The notes under the pieces: generated by a model
Told to the model about the DNA's origin: nothing
Databases searched by the model: none
Seen by the model: the letters and a program-made list of their open reading frames with translations, nothing else
Part shown: piece by piece, positions 49,849-58,344 of the stretch
Layout: every line of letters starts with the position of its first letter
Numbering within the stretch: position 1 is the first letter of the stretch
Assembly: GCA_934693165.1 (NCBI GenBank)
Contig: CAKUUX010000007.1
Span: 1 to 64,000, forward strand
Reading direction: 5' to 3'
Length of the DNA stretch: 64,000 bases
Source of the DNA: an uncultured Candidatus Melainabacteria bacterium
GTDB taxonomy: Bacteria > Cyanobacteriota > Vampirovibrionia > Gastranaerophilales > Gastranaerophilaceae
Translations under genes and position numbers: made by a program

Positions 49849-51189
49849 ATGGCATTTGATTCAATCCAAAAATACCATAAATTAGCAAAAGATTTAGGAA
49901 TAACAGATAAGAGCGTTGCTGTTAAGCAATCAGTTGTAGACTCAGCTTTAGAAACAGCTACAGTTAACAGTGTTTGGAACTCTAACAAGTCAGACACTAC
50001 TTCTTCATCTGGTAATTTACAATTATCATTTGCTGAATCTAGTTCAGTATTTAATGATGATTATAAAAAAGCTGTAAAAGCTATTAAAACTGTTACTACT
50101 ATTCAAACTATTGGTCAAGTTGCAAATACTTTAGGTAACTTATTTGGCGCAAACTTTAGTTCTAATTCAGGTAATAACATTTTTGGTACAACTTCAAATA
50201 CTAACCAAAAAGGTAATGCTTCAGTACAACAACAAAGCACTACTCCTGCTCTAAGTGCAGCAACAAAACAAACTGTTATGCAAAATGCAGTTAACGAAAC
50301 TATCCGTGATTTAGGTATTTCTAATGATTTAGATAAAGCTATTGCTAAGTTTGACAAAAAAGGTGGTAATGAAAAAGCTACTGCAAACTTAAATCAAGAA
50401 CTTTCAACAGCTCAAACAGATAGAAGTAAATTAGCTTCAAAATATGCTGAACAAACATCAGTTATTAACAGTGCAAAAACTCAAAAAGAAGCAGTTGATG
50501 CTGAAATCAAAGAATTAAAATCAACTCAAACTTCTCAACAAAAAGCAGTTGACGATGCAAAACAAGCAATCATTGATGAAGCTGATAAAAAAATTGGTGA
50601 ATTAGATGAAGATGATAAATCTCAAAAAGATATCATTTCTAAGAGCCAAAAGAAAGTATCAGACGCTCAAGCAAAATTAAAAACAGATTTAAGTGCTCAA
50701 GATAAAATTATTTCTGACGCTACACCAAAGTTACAAGCTATGAAAACTGTTCAAAGCACTGATGCAATGGGTAACGTCGTAACTCAACAAGTTCCTGATA
50801 CAGAAACTAGAAATGCTGCTCAAAAAGCTATTGATGCTGCAAAAGCTCAAAAAGAAAAATTACAAGATGCATTTAATGCTTTAAAAGAACAAGAAGAAGG
50901 CTCTGATGGCTCTGTACAAAAAACAGCAACTGCTAAAATCGCAGCTAACGCAGAAGCAAGAGCTGAACAAGAAGCTATCAAAGCAAATCCTCAAAGCGAA
51001 GAATTAACAGGTTTAAGAGGTGCTTTAGAAGATATCATTACAACACTTTCTGAAAAACAAGCTGAATCAGACAAATTTAAAGACACAATTGACCAAGCTT
51101 CTTTAACTCAACAAACTTGTCAACAACAAATGACAACATTAAGTTCAAAAATTATGCAAGCTCAAAACTTGTTAGCTCAAAAAGCTTAA
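49849..51189 (+). CDS. Coiled-coil protein of unknown function
   Basis: A 446-residue protein. The first 140 residues are Ser/Thr/Asn-rich; the rest is strongly helical with long coiled-coil stretches rich in Ala, Lys, Gln and Glu (about 170-440), ending in a Gln-rich helix. No Sec signal, no membrane helix. GTGGAG lies 6 nt before the ATG. It may be structural or a secreted substrate of a non-Sec system, but nothing in the sequence proves that. Confidence 0.65.
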   Translation: MAFDSIQKYHKLAKDLGITDKSVAVKQSVVDSALETATVNSVWNSNKSDTTSSSGNLQLSFAESSSVFNDDYKKAVKAIKTVTTIQTIGQVANTLGNLFGANFSSNSGNNIFGTTSNTNQKGNASVQQQSTTPALSAATKQTVMQNAVNETIRDLGISNDLDKAIAKFDKKGGNEKATANLNQELSTAQTDRSKLASKYAEQTSVINSAKTQKEAVDAEIKELKSTQTSQQKAVDDAKQAIIDEADKKIGELDEDDKSQKDIISKSQKKVSDAQAKLKTDLSAQDKIISDATPKLQAMKTVQSTDAMGNVVTQQVPDTETRNAAQKAIDAAKAQKEKLQDAFNALKEQEEGSDGSVQKTATAKIAANAEARAEQEAIKANPQSEELTGLRGALEDIITTLSEKQAESDKFKDTIDQASLTQQTCQQQMTTLSSKIMQAQNLLAQKA

Positions 51190-51213
51190 TATGGAAAATT
51201 AGTTTATTAATAC

Positions 51214-51243
51214 AAAAAGCCTTGAGAAATTCAAGGCTTTTTA
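51214..51243 (+). terminator. Terminator of the coiled-coil gene
   Basis: AAAAAGCCTTGA, short loop, TCAAGGCTTTTT followed by T-rich DNA. Confidence 0.8.
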
Positions 51244-51271
51244 TTTTGTACATTTTATAACTTCAGAATAT

Positions 51272-51308
51272 AAAAGAGGCGATTTGACATTTGTCAAATC
51301 GCCTCTTT
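51272..51308 (-). terminator. Terminator of pnp
   Basis: AAAAGAGGCGATTTGACA, 1-2 nt loop, then the complement: an 18-bp perfect stem, placed 17 nt past the pnp stop on the minus strand. Confidence 0.8.
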
Positions 51309-51325
51309 TTGATTAATTATTAAAA

Positions 51326-53476
51326 TTAATTATTTTCAGCTTCAAATTTAGCTTTTTCTTCATCAGTTACACCTTTTAATGTTAGGTTAACTCTGCCTCT
51401 GTCATCAATTTTAATGATTTTAACTATAACTTCGTCACCGATATTTACGTGAGGTTCGATAGTTTCGATTCTTTCTTTGCAAATTTGAGAAATGTGAATC
51501 ATACCATCTTTGCCACCACCTAATTCAACAAAAGCGCCGATAGGAATAATTCTTACAACTTTTCCTTTTAAAATCATGCCTTCTTCAGGTTTGAAAGTTA
51601 AATCTTTAATCATTTTGATTGCGATTTTAGCACCTTCTTGGTCGTTAGAAGTGATTGTAACAACACCTGTATCTTGAATATCGATTTCAGCGCCTGAAGC
51701 ATCAATGATAGCTCTGATTTGTTTACCACCAGGTCCAATTACTGTTCCAATGTCTGATTGTGGAATAGTTAATGTTGTAATGCTTGGTGCGTATGGTGAC
51801 ATTTCTTTAGCTGGTTCTGTGATTGCTTCTCTCATTTTGCTTAAGATATGTAATCTACCTTCTTTAGCCTGTTGTAAAGCTCTTCTCAAAGTATCGTTTG
51901 AAATACCTTTAGCTTTCATATCCATTTGAAGAGCTGTGATAGCTTCGTCGTTACCAGTAACTTTGAAGTCCATATCACCTAAGAAGTCTTCAATACCTTG
52001 AATATCTGTTAGTACAACTGGTTCGTGGTCAGGTTCTGTAATCATACCCATTGCAACACCACCAATCATACATTTAACAGGAACACCTGCGTTCATCAAT
52101 GCCATTGAAGAACCACAAGTTGAAGCCATTGAAGTTGAACCATTTGATTCTAATACGTCAGAAGTTACTCTGATTGTGTAACCAAATTCTTCTTGGCTAG
52201 GAAGTGCAGGAACGTTAGCTCTTTCAGCTAAGTTACCGTGACCAACTTCACGTCTACCTGGACCTCTTAATGCTTTTACTTCACCAACTGAGAATCCTGG
52301 GAAGATGTATTTGTGCATGTAAGTTTTTTCTGTTTGTGGGTCAACACCGTCAAGTTCTTGTTTCATACCAGGACCAGCTAATGTAGCTACTGATAATACT
52401 TGAGTTTGACCTCTTGTGAAGACAGCTGAACCGTGAGCTCTTGGAATAACGCCAACTTCGCACCAGATTGGACGAACTTCGTGAGGGTTTCTTCCGTCAG
52501 CTCTAACGCCTTCGTTAACAATCATTGCACGCATTACTTTCTTTTCTGCAGCTTTGAATTCTTCTGCTACAAAGTCGATACCTGTTTCTTCAATCATAAT
52601 GTGGATTGGGTGATCTTCAGGTAATGCTTCAATTCTTTCTTTAACTAATTTTTTAGCTTCTTCTAATTTATTTTGTCTGTAAGTTCTGTCGAAGTTGTGG
52701 TAAGCGTCATGAATCATATCGCCTGCAACTTCTTGAATAATATTTTTAATTTCTGTTGTATCGTAAGGGTTTACGAATTCTTCTTTAACAACGCCACATT
52801 CTTGAGCAAATGCTACTTGAGCTTCGCATTGTTTTCTGATTTCAACTTGAGCAAATTCAACAGCGTTCATAATGTCGTCTTCTGTAACGAATTTGCAACC
52901 AGCCTCAACCATGATTACAGAATCGTGAGTACCTGCCACAACGATGTCTAAGTCTGATTTTTCAGCTTGTTGGTGAGTAGGGTTAGCAATCATGTTGCCG
53001 TTTTCATCTCTACCAACTCTAACAGCCCCGATAGGACCTTCAAATGGAGCGCCTGATAACATTAGGGCATAAGATGCACCTAACATAGCTAACGTATCAG
53101 GTTGGTTTTCTTGGTCGTAGCTAAATAATTGAGCTACGATTTGGATATCATTTCTGTATCCTTTAGGGAACAAAGGTCTGATTGGTCTATCGATAAGTCT
53201 TGAAACTAAGATAGCTTTATCAGATGCTTTACCTTCGCTTCTGTTATATCCACCTGGAATTCTTCCGATTGATGACATTCTTTCTTCGTAGTCAATTAAC
53301 AATGGGAAGAAATCAATACCAACTCTAGGTTCTTTGCTAACGCAACAATGTACGAATAACATTGTATCACCACATCTAACGGTTACTGAAGAAGTAGCTG
53401 AATTAGCGTATTTGCCAGTTTCAACTTCAATAATTTTTCCACCAACTTCTAGTTGAGTTTTCTTTGATTCTACCAT
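51326..53476 (-). CDS. pnp: Polynucleotide phosphorylase
   Basis: A 716-residue phosphorolytic exoribonuclease of the mRNA degradation machinery. Two RNase PH domains are seen (first with RLIDRPIRPLFPKGYRN, second with GSAVFTRGQTQVLS and TSDVLESNGSTSMASTCG), a KH domain (IGTVIGPGGKQIRAIID, about 560-575) and a C-terminal S1 domain (GMILKGKVVRIIPIGAFVELGGGKDGMIHIS). Length is normal. A GAGGAAAAA ribosome site precedes the ATG. Confidence 0.97.
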   Translation of the reverse strand: MVESKKTQLEVGGKIIEVETGKYANSATSSVTVRCGDTMLFVHCCVSKEPRVGIDFFPLLIDYEERMSSIGRIPGGYNRSEGKASDKAILVSRLIDRPIRPLFPKGYRNDIQIVAQLFSYDQENQPDTLAMLGASYALMLSGAPFEGPIGAVRVGRDENGNMIANPTHQQAEKSDLDIVVAGTHDSVIMVEAGCKFVTEDDIMNAVEFAQVEIRKQCEAQVAFAQECGVVKEEFVNPYDTTEIKNIIQEVAGDMIHDAYHNFDRTYRQNKLEEAKKLVKERIEALPEDHPIHIMIEETGIDFVAEEFKAAEKKVMRAMIVNEGVRADGRNPHEVRPIWCEVGVIPRAHGSAVFTRGQTQVLSVATLAGPGMKQELDGVDPQTEKTYMHKYIFPGFSVGEVKALRGPGRREVGHGNLAERANVPALPSQEEFGYTIRVTSDVLESNGSTSMASTCGSSMALMNAGVPVKCMIGGVAMGMITEPDHEPVVLTDIQGIEDFLGDMDFKVTGNDEAITALQMDMKAKGISNDTLRRALQQAKEGRLHILSKMREAITEPAKEMSPYAPSITTLTIPQSDIGTVIGPGGKQIRAIIDASGAEIDIQDTGVVTITSNDQEGAKIAIKMIKDLTFKPEEGMILKGKVVRIIPIGAFVELGGGKDGMIHISQICKERIETIEPHVNIGDEVIVKIIKIDDRGRVNLTLKGVTDEEKAKFEAENN

Positions 53477-53592
53477 TTTTTCCTCTTTCTTGGCTGTTTT
53501 AACGTCTTTATAAATGCAGCCTTTTGTTTCATCTATAAATCTTGTTTTTATTTTATCTTAAACATTTTTTCTGGGCAAGCATTTTATATAAA

Positions 53593-53619
53593 AAAAAGTA
53601 GGCATAAAGCCTACTTTTT
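53593..53619 (-). terminator. Terminator of the YtxH cluster
   Basis: AAAAAGTAGGC, loop, GCCTACTTTTT on both strands, 24 nt past the end of the first YtxH gene on the minus strand. Confidence 0.8.
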
Positions 53620-53643
53620 ACAATTAAAATATTGTATTTGCTA

Positions 53644-53919
53644 TTATTGATTATTGCTCATTTCTTCTTTTTTTGAGTTAATCATATCTTGGATTTTACC
53701 CATAATAGCATCGCCTTTTTGTTGCATATCAGATACGATTTCTTCTGCTTTTGATTGAATTTCTTTTACAGTTTTATCTGTTTTTTCCATTACATCTTTT
53801 GCTGTGTCTGAAAGCATTTCTCTTGTTTCAGCGCCTGATTTTGGTGCTAATAACAAGCCTGCTACTGCGCCTAATGCTGCGCCTACTACAAATCCACCTA
53901 AAAATTTACCTACTGACAT
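53644..53919 (-). CDS. YtxH-domain envelope protein
   Basis: A 91-residue protein with one Gly/Ala-rich N-terminal membrane helix (FLGGFVVGAALGAVAGLLLAPKSG) and an amphipathic coiled tail with evenly spaced Lys/Glu. The APKSGAETRE motif is the YtxH hallmark. Such proteins are often stress-linked but poorly understood. Last gene of a four-gene membrane cluster. Confidence 0.8.
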   Translation of the reverse strand: MSVGKFLGGFVVGAALGAVAGLLLAPKSGAETREMLSDTAKDVMEKTDKTVKEIQSKAEEIVSDMQQKGDAIMGKIQDMINSKKEEMSNNQ

Positions 53920-53937
53920 AGTTTAATTTCCTTTCTT

Positions 53938-54309
53938 TTATTTAGAGAACATTTTGTAAACGGTTGTGAAACCTTTTACTGCTCCTGATATTAATGCTCC
54001 TGATGCGTTCTTTAACTTTGATACGGCACTTACGCCAAATCCGAACGAATCAGCAAATGCTCTTTTGAATGAGTCTACTCTTTGGTCTGCTGATTTTACA
54101 AATGCGTTTATTGATTTCAATGACGCTTTGATTTCCTGTATTGTTGGTTCTAATTCTGTTTTTACCATATCAAGTGTTGAGTCTAAATTCTTTGTAAATC
54201 TTGATAAATCTATTAAAAGTTTTATCAAAAATACGCTTACTAGAATTAAGACGATACCTGTTGTATATACTAAAAATGTTAGACCGTTATTTAAAGCTGT
54301 TTCTGACAT
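53938..54309 (-). CDS. DUF948-like single-helix membrane protein
   Basis: A 123-residue protein with an N-terminal membrane helix (about residues 10-33) and a long amphipathic helix (LDSTLDMVKTELEPTIQEIKASLKSINAFVKS), as in DUF948 proteins that often accompany YtxH genes. It sits between two YtxH genes on the same strand with about 20-nt gaps. Confidence 0.65.
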   Translation of the reverse strand: MSETALNNGLTFLVYTTGIVLILVSVFLIKLLIDLSRFTKNLDSTLDMVKTELEPTIQEIKASLKSINAFVKSADQRVDSFKRAFADSFGFGVSAVSKLKNASGALISGAVKGFTTVYKMFSK

Positions 54310-54328
54310 CTATTTTTGTTTTCCTTTA

Positions 54329-54643
54329 CTACATTGTAAAATCGTAATTTAAACCTTCAAGTTCTTTTGCTTTTTTCATTTTTCTGTTTTTCAAAGAGTT
54401 ATTAATTCTTTGGTAAACTTGTTCAATTTTATATTTGAATATGTCTAAAGCTTCACTTGCTTGTTTTTTAGCTTCTTGAACATTTGGGGCTTGATTTTCT
54501 ACAAATGTTGTGATTGCTTCTTTTACTTCTTTTCTTGATTCTTCACCTGATTTTGGTGCGTATAATACAGCTGCAATGATGCCTCCTACTACGCCTGCCA
54601 TCAAGCCAAGTCCGAAACATAATGAATCATTCTTTTTGCACAT
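54329..54643 (-). CDS. YtxH-domain envelope protein, second copy
   Basis: A 104-residue YtxH protein: membrane helix LCFGLGLMAGVVGGIIAAVLYAPKSG, then EESRKE and a coiled, Lys-rich tail. It shares the APKSGxExR motif with the gene at 53644-53919 and is probably a paralogue. Confidence 0.8.
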   Translation of the reverse strand: MCKKNDSLCFGLGLMAGVVGGIIAAVLYAPKSGEESRKEVKEAITTFVENQAPNVQEAKKQASEALDIFKYKIEQVYQRINNSLKNRKMKKAKELEGLNYDFTM

Positions 54644-54706
54644 TGTTATACCTCGACTTTCATTTTATTTTTCTAAATATTATCATGCTTTAAATTTTTA
54701 TACAAG

Positions 54707-55069
54707 TTATACCTTAATACTATTTTTATATGTGTCATAGGCTATTAGGGCTAGTTCTATGTACAAAACTTGTTTTTTATATTTCTTTGATAAAAACATT
54801 AATCCAATACTTAAAATTAAATTTTTTATCAAATTGTGTACTATATTTCTTTTTTTATCAACAATCTTTTTGCCACAAAATTTTAGTGCTTCACAAGTTT
54901 GATAAACTTCTGCTTGCACAGTTTCTGCAAACTGACTGATTTTATATCGATTCTCTATCATTGTATCGTTGATAAGGTTTATCTTATTGTTAAATTTAAC
55001 AATACCTATTATCGCCAATATTGCTATAACTATTTCAATTGTGATTGTTGCATAAATTAAATAAATCAT
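54707..55069 (-). CDS. Small membrane protein at the head of the YtxH cluster
   Basis: A 120-residue protein with an N-terminal membrane helix (ATITIEIVIAILAIIGIV) and a second hydrophobic segment near residue 85-115. Between them lies an amphipathic helix, as in DUF948-type proteins. No recognised family. First of four minus-strand genes for small envelope proteins; divergent from murT. Confidence 0.55.
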   Translation of the reverse strand: MIYLIYATITIEIVIAILAIIGIVKFNNKINLINDTMIENRYKISQFAETVQAEVYQTCEALKFCGKKIVDKKRNIVHNLIKNLILSIGLMFLSKKYKKQVLYIELALIAYDTYKNSIKV

Positions 55070-55147
55070 TTTTATATTTCATCTTTTGTATTATGATTAG
55101 ATTATAGAGTAAAGGTCAAAAAAAATAAATACCCAAGAGTGTAATTT

Positions 55148-56476
55148 ATGAGTCGTTTAAAATTTTATTTAACATTATTATTAGCAAGACTTGTTTCTTT
55201 AGCAATAAAAGTCTTAAATCGTTCGTCTGGCACTTCTTTTGTCGGTCTTATGATTTTAAAATTTTATCCTGATTTTTTGAAAGATTGTCAAAAATATATT
55301 AACGGAAAAATTATTACTGTAACTGGTACAAACGGCAAAACTACAACGTCTAGTATAATTACGCAAATCTTAGAAAATGCAGGCAAAACTCCTGTTCATA
55401 ATGCAAAAGGTGCAAATATGTTAACAGGTATTGTAAACGTTTGTGCAAGAACTATAAGACCTTTTAAAAGATTTGATTGTGCTGTGTTTGAATCAGATGA
55501 AGCTTATTTATCAAAGTTGTATGATTTTATAAAAGCCGATTATCTTTTAGTGACAAATCTTTTCCGTGATCAACTTGATAGATATGGCGAACTTGATACA
55601 ACAGCTAAAAAAATTCAAGAAGCAATAGATAAAAATTCTGATTTGAAATTGATTTTAAATGCAGATGATCCCCTAGTTGCAAATTTTAATACAAATCATA
55701 ATACCGTATATTTTGGTTTTGAAGATGTTGAGTTTGCTAGTGAAACGTACACATCAAAAGCGCCTTCCGAATTATTCCATTGCAAATGTGGAAATGTTTT
55801 AAAATACAATAAACGTTTCTTTGCTCACGAAGGTCATTATTATTGTGATTGTGGTTATTCAAGACCTCAACCTCAATACAGTGCAAAAGCAACAATTTAT
55901 GATGATAAAATTGGTTTAGAAATTAAACACGAAGAAAAAATTTATAACTTCGAATTTAATTCAATAGGTTTATACAACGCTTATAATGCTCTAGGTGCAA
56001 TTGCTCTTTGTCTTGAAAATGGTATTGATACCGAAAGTATTCAAAAGGCTCTATCAGGTTACAAAACAATTTTTGGTAGAGCAGAAAAGACGGTTCTAAA
56101 TGGTCACGATACATTAATTCAGCTTATCAAAAACCCAACTGGTGCAAGTGAGGTTTTAAAAACAGTTAACAAAGACTCAAATCTTTTGATTGCGATAAAT
56201 GATAATTATGCAGACGGCCGTGATGTTTCTTGGCTATGGGATGCAGAATTTGAGGCTCTAGCAGATATTCAAAAAGATATTGTTGTTTCTGGTATTAGAG
56301 CAAACGATATGGCATTAAGATTGAAATATGCAGGTGTTCCTGAAGATAAAATTAGAGTTATAACACCTTTAAAAGATGCAATTGAATATATTTCTACAAA
56401 AACTGAAGAAGGTAGCAGTATTACTATTTTACCTACTTATACTGTTCTTTTAGAAATGAATAAAAGAGGAAAATAA
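55148..56476 (+). CDS. murT: MurT-like Mur ligase (lipid II amidation)
   Basis: A 442-residue Mur-ligase-family protein. It has ATP motif TGTNGKTT (59-66), a VTNLFRDQLDRYGELD block, a Cys4 zinc ribbon (CKCG and CDCG, about 213-237) and the C-terminal DUF1727 with NPTGASEVLK and DGRDVSWLWDAEFE. These are the marks of MurT, which with the glutaminase GatD amidates the D-Glu of lipid II. No gatD follows; instead a PdxJ-like gene starts on the last base of the stop. Confidence 0.88.
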   Translation: MSRLKFYLTLLLARLVSLAIKVLNRSSGTSFVGLMILKFYPDFLKDCQKYINGKIITVTGTNGKTTTSSIITQILENAGKTPVHNAKGANMLTGIVNVCARTIRPFKRFDCAVFESDEAYLSKLYDFIKADYLLVTNLFRDQLDRYGELDTTAKKIQEAIDKNSDLKLILNADDPLVANFNTNHNTVYFGFEDVEFASETYTSKAPSELFHCKCGNVLKYNKRFFAHEGHYYCDCGYSRPQPQYSAKATIYDDKIGLEIKHEEKIYNFEFNSIGLYNAYNALGAIALCLENGIDTESIQKALSGYKTIFGRAEKTVLNGHDTLIQLIKNPTGASEVLKTVNKDSNLLIAINDNYADGRDVSWLWDAEFEALADIQKDIVVSGIRANDMALRLKYAGVPEDKIRVITPLKDAIEYISTKTEEGSSITILPTYTVLLEMNKRGK

Positions 56477-57198
56477 TGAAATTAGGCATAAATATAAATT
56501 ATATAGCAAGTTTAAGAAATGCAATTGGAGGTGCTGAACCTGATTTAATTCGAACTTCAAGACTTTGCGAACACGCAGGAGCTCAAGGTATTTCTGTATA
56601 TTATGATGGGTTTGATTTTAATGTTACAAAATCAGATATTTTATCAATGAAAAGAGCTTTGAAATGTCCGTTGATGATGATGATTGAAATGAATGAAAAA
56701 GCTCAACAACTCGCAATAGAAGTTAAACCTGATATGGTTTTTCTTGTTCCTGAAAAAATGGGATATAATGATACAAAAATTGGTTATAACGTAGAAAAAA
56801 ATGTGGATAAAGTTAATGAATTTTTGGTACCTCTGCTTTATGAAGGTATTAATGCAGGGGTTTTTGTAGAACCAAAATTAGGTCAGATTACAGCTGCATA
56901 TAAGGCAGGTGCTAAGTGTGTAGAAATTAATGCAACAAAATTCTCTGAAACTTTTGCGCAAAATCCAATTGATACCTCTGAATTTATTACTTTAAAAGAG
57001 TCTGTAGTTTATGCAAGAACTATGGGGATGGAAGTTAATATTTCTGGTGGTATAAATTATCGCTCAATGGAACTTGTGAGAGAAATTCCAACGGTTAAAT
57101 TTGTAAATGTTGGTCATAGTATTATTACAAAAGCTATATTTGACGGACTTTCAAGTGCTGTTAAGCAAATGCTAGATAAGGTTGAAAATAAGGATTAG
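56476..57198 (+). CDS. PdxJ-fold protein lacking PdxJ catalytic residues
   Basis: A 240-residue TIM-barrel protein that follows the pyridoxine 5'-phosphate synthase pattern (LGININYIASLRNA, VKPDMVFLVPEK, VGHSIITKAIFDGLSSAVKQML). However, the segment matching the E. coli catalytic HLREDRRH is YYDGFDFN here (42-49), the Asp-His of NIDH is Asn-Tyr, and positions of the catalytic Glu72 and His193 (E. coli numbering) read Met and Gly by my alignment. The phosphate-binding region is kept. It may have changed function. The one-base overlap with murT shows translational coupling. Confidence 0.7.
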   Translation: MKLGININYIASLRNAIGGAEPDLIRTSRLCEHAGAQGISVYYDGFDFNVTKSDILSMKRALKCPLMMMIEMNEKAQQLAIEVKPDMVFLVPEKMGYNDTKIGYNVEKNVDKVNEFLVPLLYEGINAGVFVEPKLGQITAAYKAGAKCVEINATKFSETFAQNPIDTSEFITLKESVVYARTMGMEVNISGGINYRSMELVREIPTVKFVNVGHSIITKAIFDGLSSAVKQMLDKVENKD

Positions 57199-57204
57199 AA
57201 ATAA

Positions 57205-57519
57205 ATGAAGTCAGAAAAAGAAGTTATAGAGGAAATGCAAAAAGTTTGCGAACAAATGGTTGCAGATGATATAGAAGAAAATCCAGATTGCGCTGATGAA
57301 TATTTTACTTGCGCAGCTTGTGGAGAATATAAAAGCTTAGCTGGTTCAATCAGATATGGTGAATATAGACTTTGCAATGACTGTGTTTTACTTGCAGAAG
57401 TAAGCTTTGAATTGAATAAGATTAAAGATATTCAAGAACTTATAGATAAAATGGAAGATAAACGTCTTGAATCTCAGTGTGAGTTTATTAAAAAAGACCA
57501 AAAAGCTGCTGAAAACTAG
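57205..57519 (+). CDS. Small zinc-ribbon protein
   Basis: A 104-residue protein with a likely zinc site: CAAC (about 36-39) and CNDC (about 57-60), flanked by acidic helices. Function unknown. It begins 6 nt after the PdxJ-like gene, with AAGGA overlapping that stop, so it is part of the murT transcript. Confidence 0.65.
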   Translation: MKSEKEVIEEMQKVCEQMVADDIEENPDCADEYFTCAACGEYKSLAGSIRYGEYRLCNDCVLLAEVSFELNKIKDIQELIDKMEDKRLESQCEFIKKDQKAAEN

Positions 57520-57627
57520 AGTTGGTTATGCTTTTTAGGTTTCCTTTATCCAGAGGATAAAAATTTGAATAATATTTTTTATAATCATGAAAACTAGCTT
57601 TGGGTAAATAGAGGAAATATAAATTTT

Positions 57628-58077
57628 ATGGCATTGGCTATTTCAAGTTGTGGCAATCAAATTGCAAATTCTGCAATTAATTGCAAAAATGAATTATCAA
57701 AATCAAAAACAGATAGAGATTTTATTATTGATAATATTGATGTATCAACTTGTGCAACAAGTATTTTAGATAATTCAGACCATTTGCGTATTTATGCAGA
57801 AAGTTGTATTAGAGAAGTTGGTGAAGATTTATCTCGTAAAGGTATAGATGTTACAGAAATAAGATGTTCTAACGTACCAGAAAATGCGACCTTAGAAGAT
57901 TTACAAGTTTTTTTGAAAAGTTTTAAAAGTAATAGTAAATTTGATGATGAAACTTTAGCAAATAATATACAGGTCATAAAAAATTTGTTTAATAAGTATG
58001 TTGATAAAGACCAAATTCCTTTTTTAAGTGATGTTGGTCTAAAACGCTTTTGTTCAATTTCTGCGCAATTTTTATAA
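57628..58077 (+). CDS. Hypothetical protein
   Basis: A 149-residue soluble protein with five or six scattered Cys and a helical C-terminal half. No family recognised and no signal peptide. GAGGA lies about 11 nt before the ATG. The 200-nt gap after it contains nothing evident apart from the secY terminator. Confidence 0.5.
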   Translation: MALAISSCGNQIANSAINCKNELSKSKTDRDFIIDNIDVSTCATSILDNSDHLRIYAESCIREVGEDLSRKGIDVTEIRCSNVPENATLEDLQVFLKSFKSNSKFDDETLANNIQVIKNLFNKYVDKDQIPFLSDVGLKRFCSISAQFL

Positions 58078-58290
58078 TCTTCATAAAACTCGTCTGTTAA
58101 AAATATGTATTTCATACTAACCTATATAAAATAAAAATTCCTCTCTATTTTACAATAAAAAGGAACTTTTTTCATCTAAATGGGAACTTATTTATTTTAC
58201 CTTTGTCGTAGCTCTACGACAACATCTTGTATCTATATTATTACAGTTATTTTCTACAATTTTAACCCTTGGAAAATGTCTTAGCATTAA

Positions 58291-58322
58291 AAAACGGCTT
58301 CAAAATTTTTTGAAGCCGTTTT
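58291..58322 (-). terminator. Terminator of the rpsE-secY operon
   Basis: AAAACGGCTTCA, A/T loop, TGAAGCCGTTTT, 22 nt after the secY stop on the minus strand. Confidence 0.85.
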
Positions 58323-58344
58323 CTTTGTTTTATCTATTCTGTAA

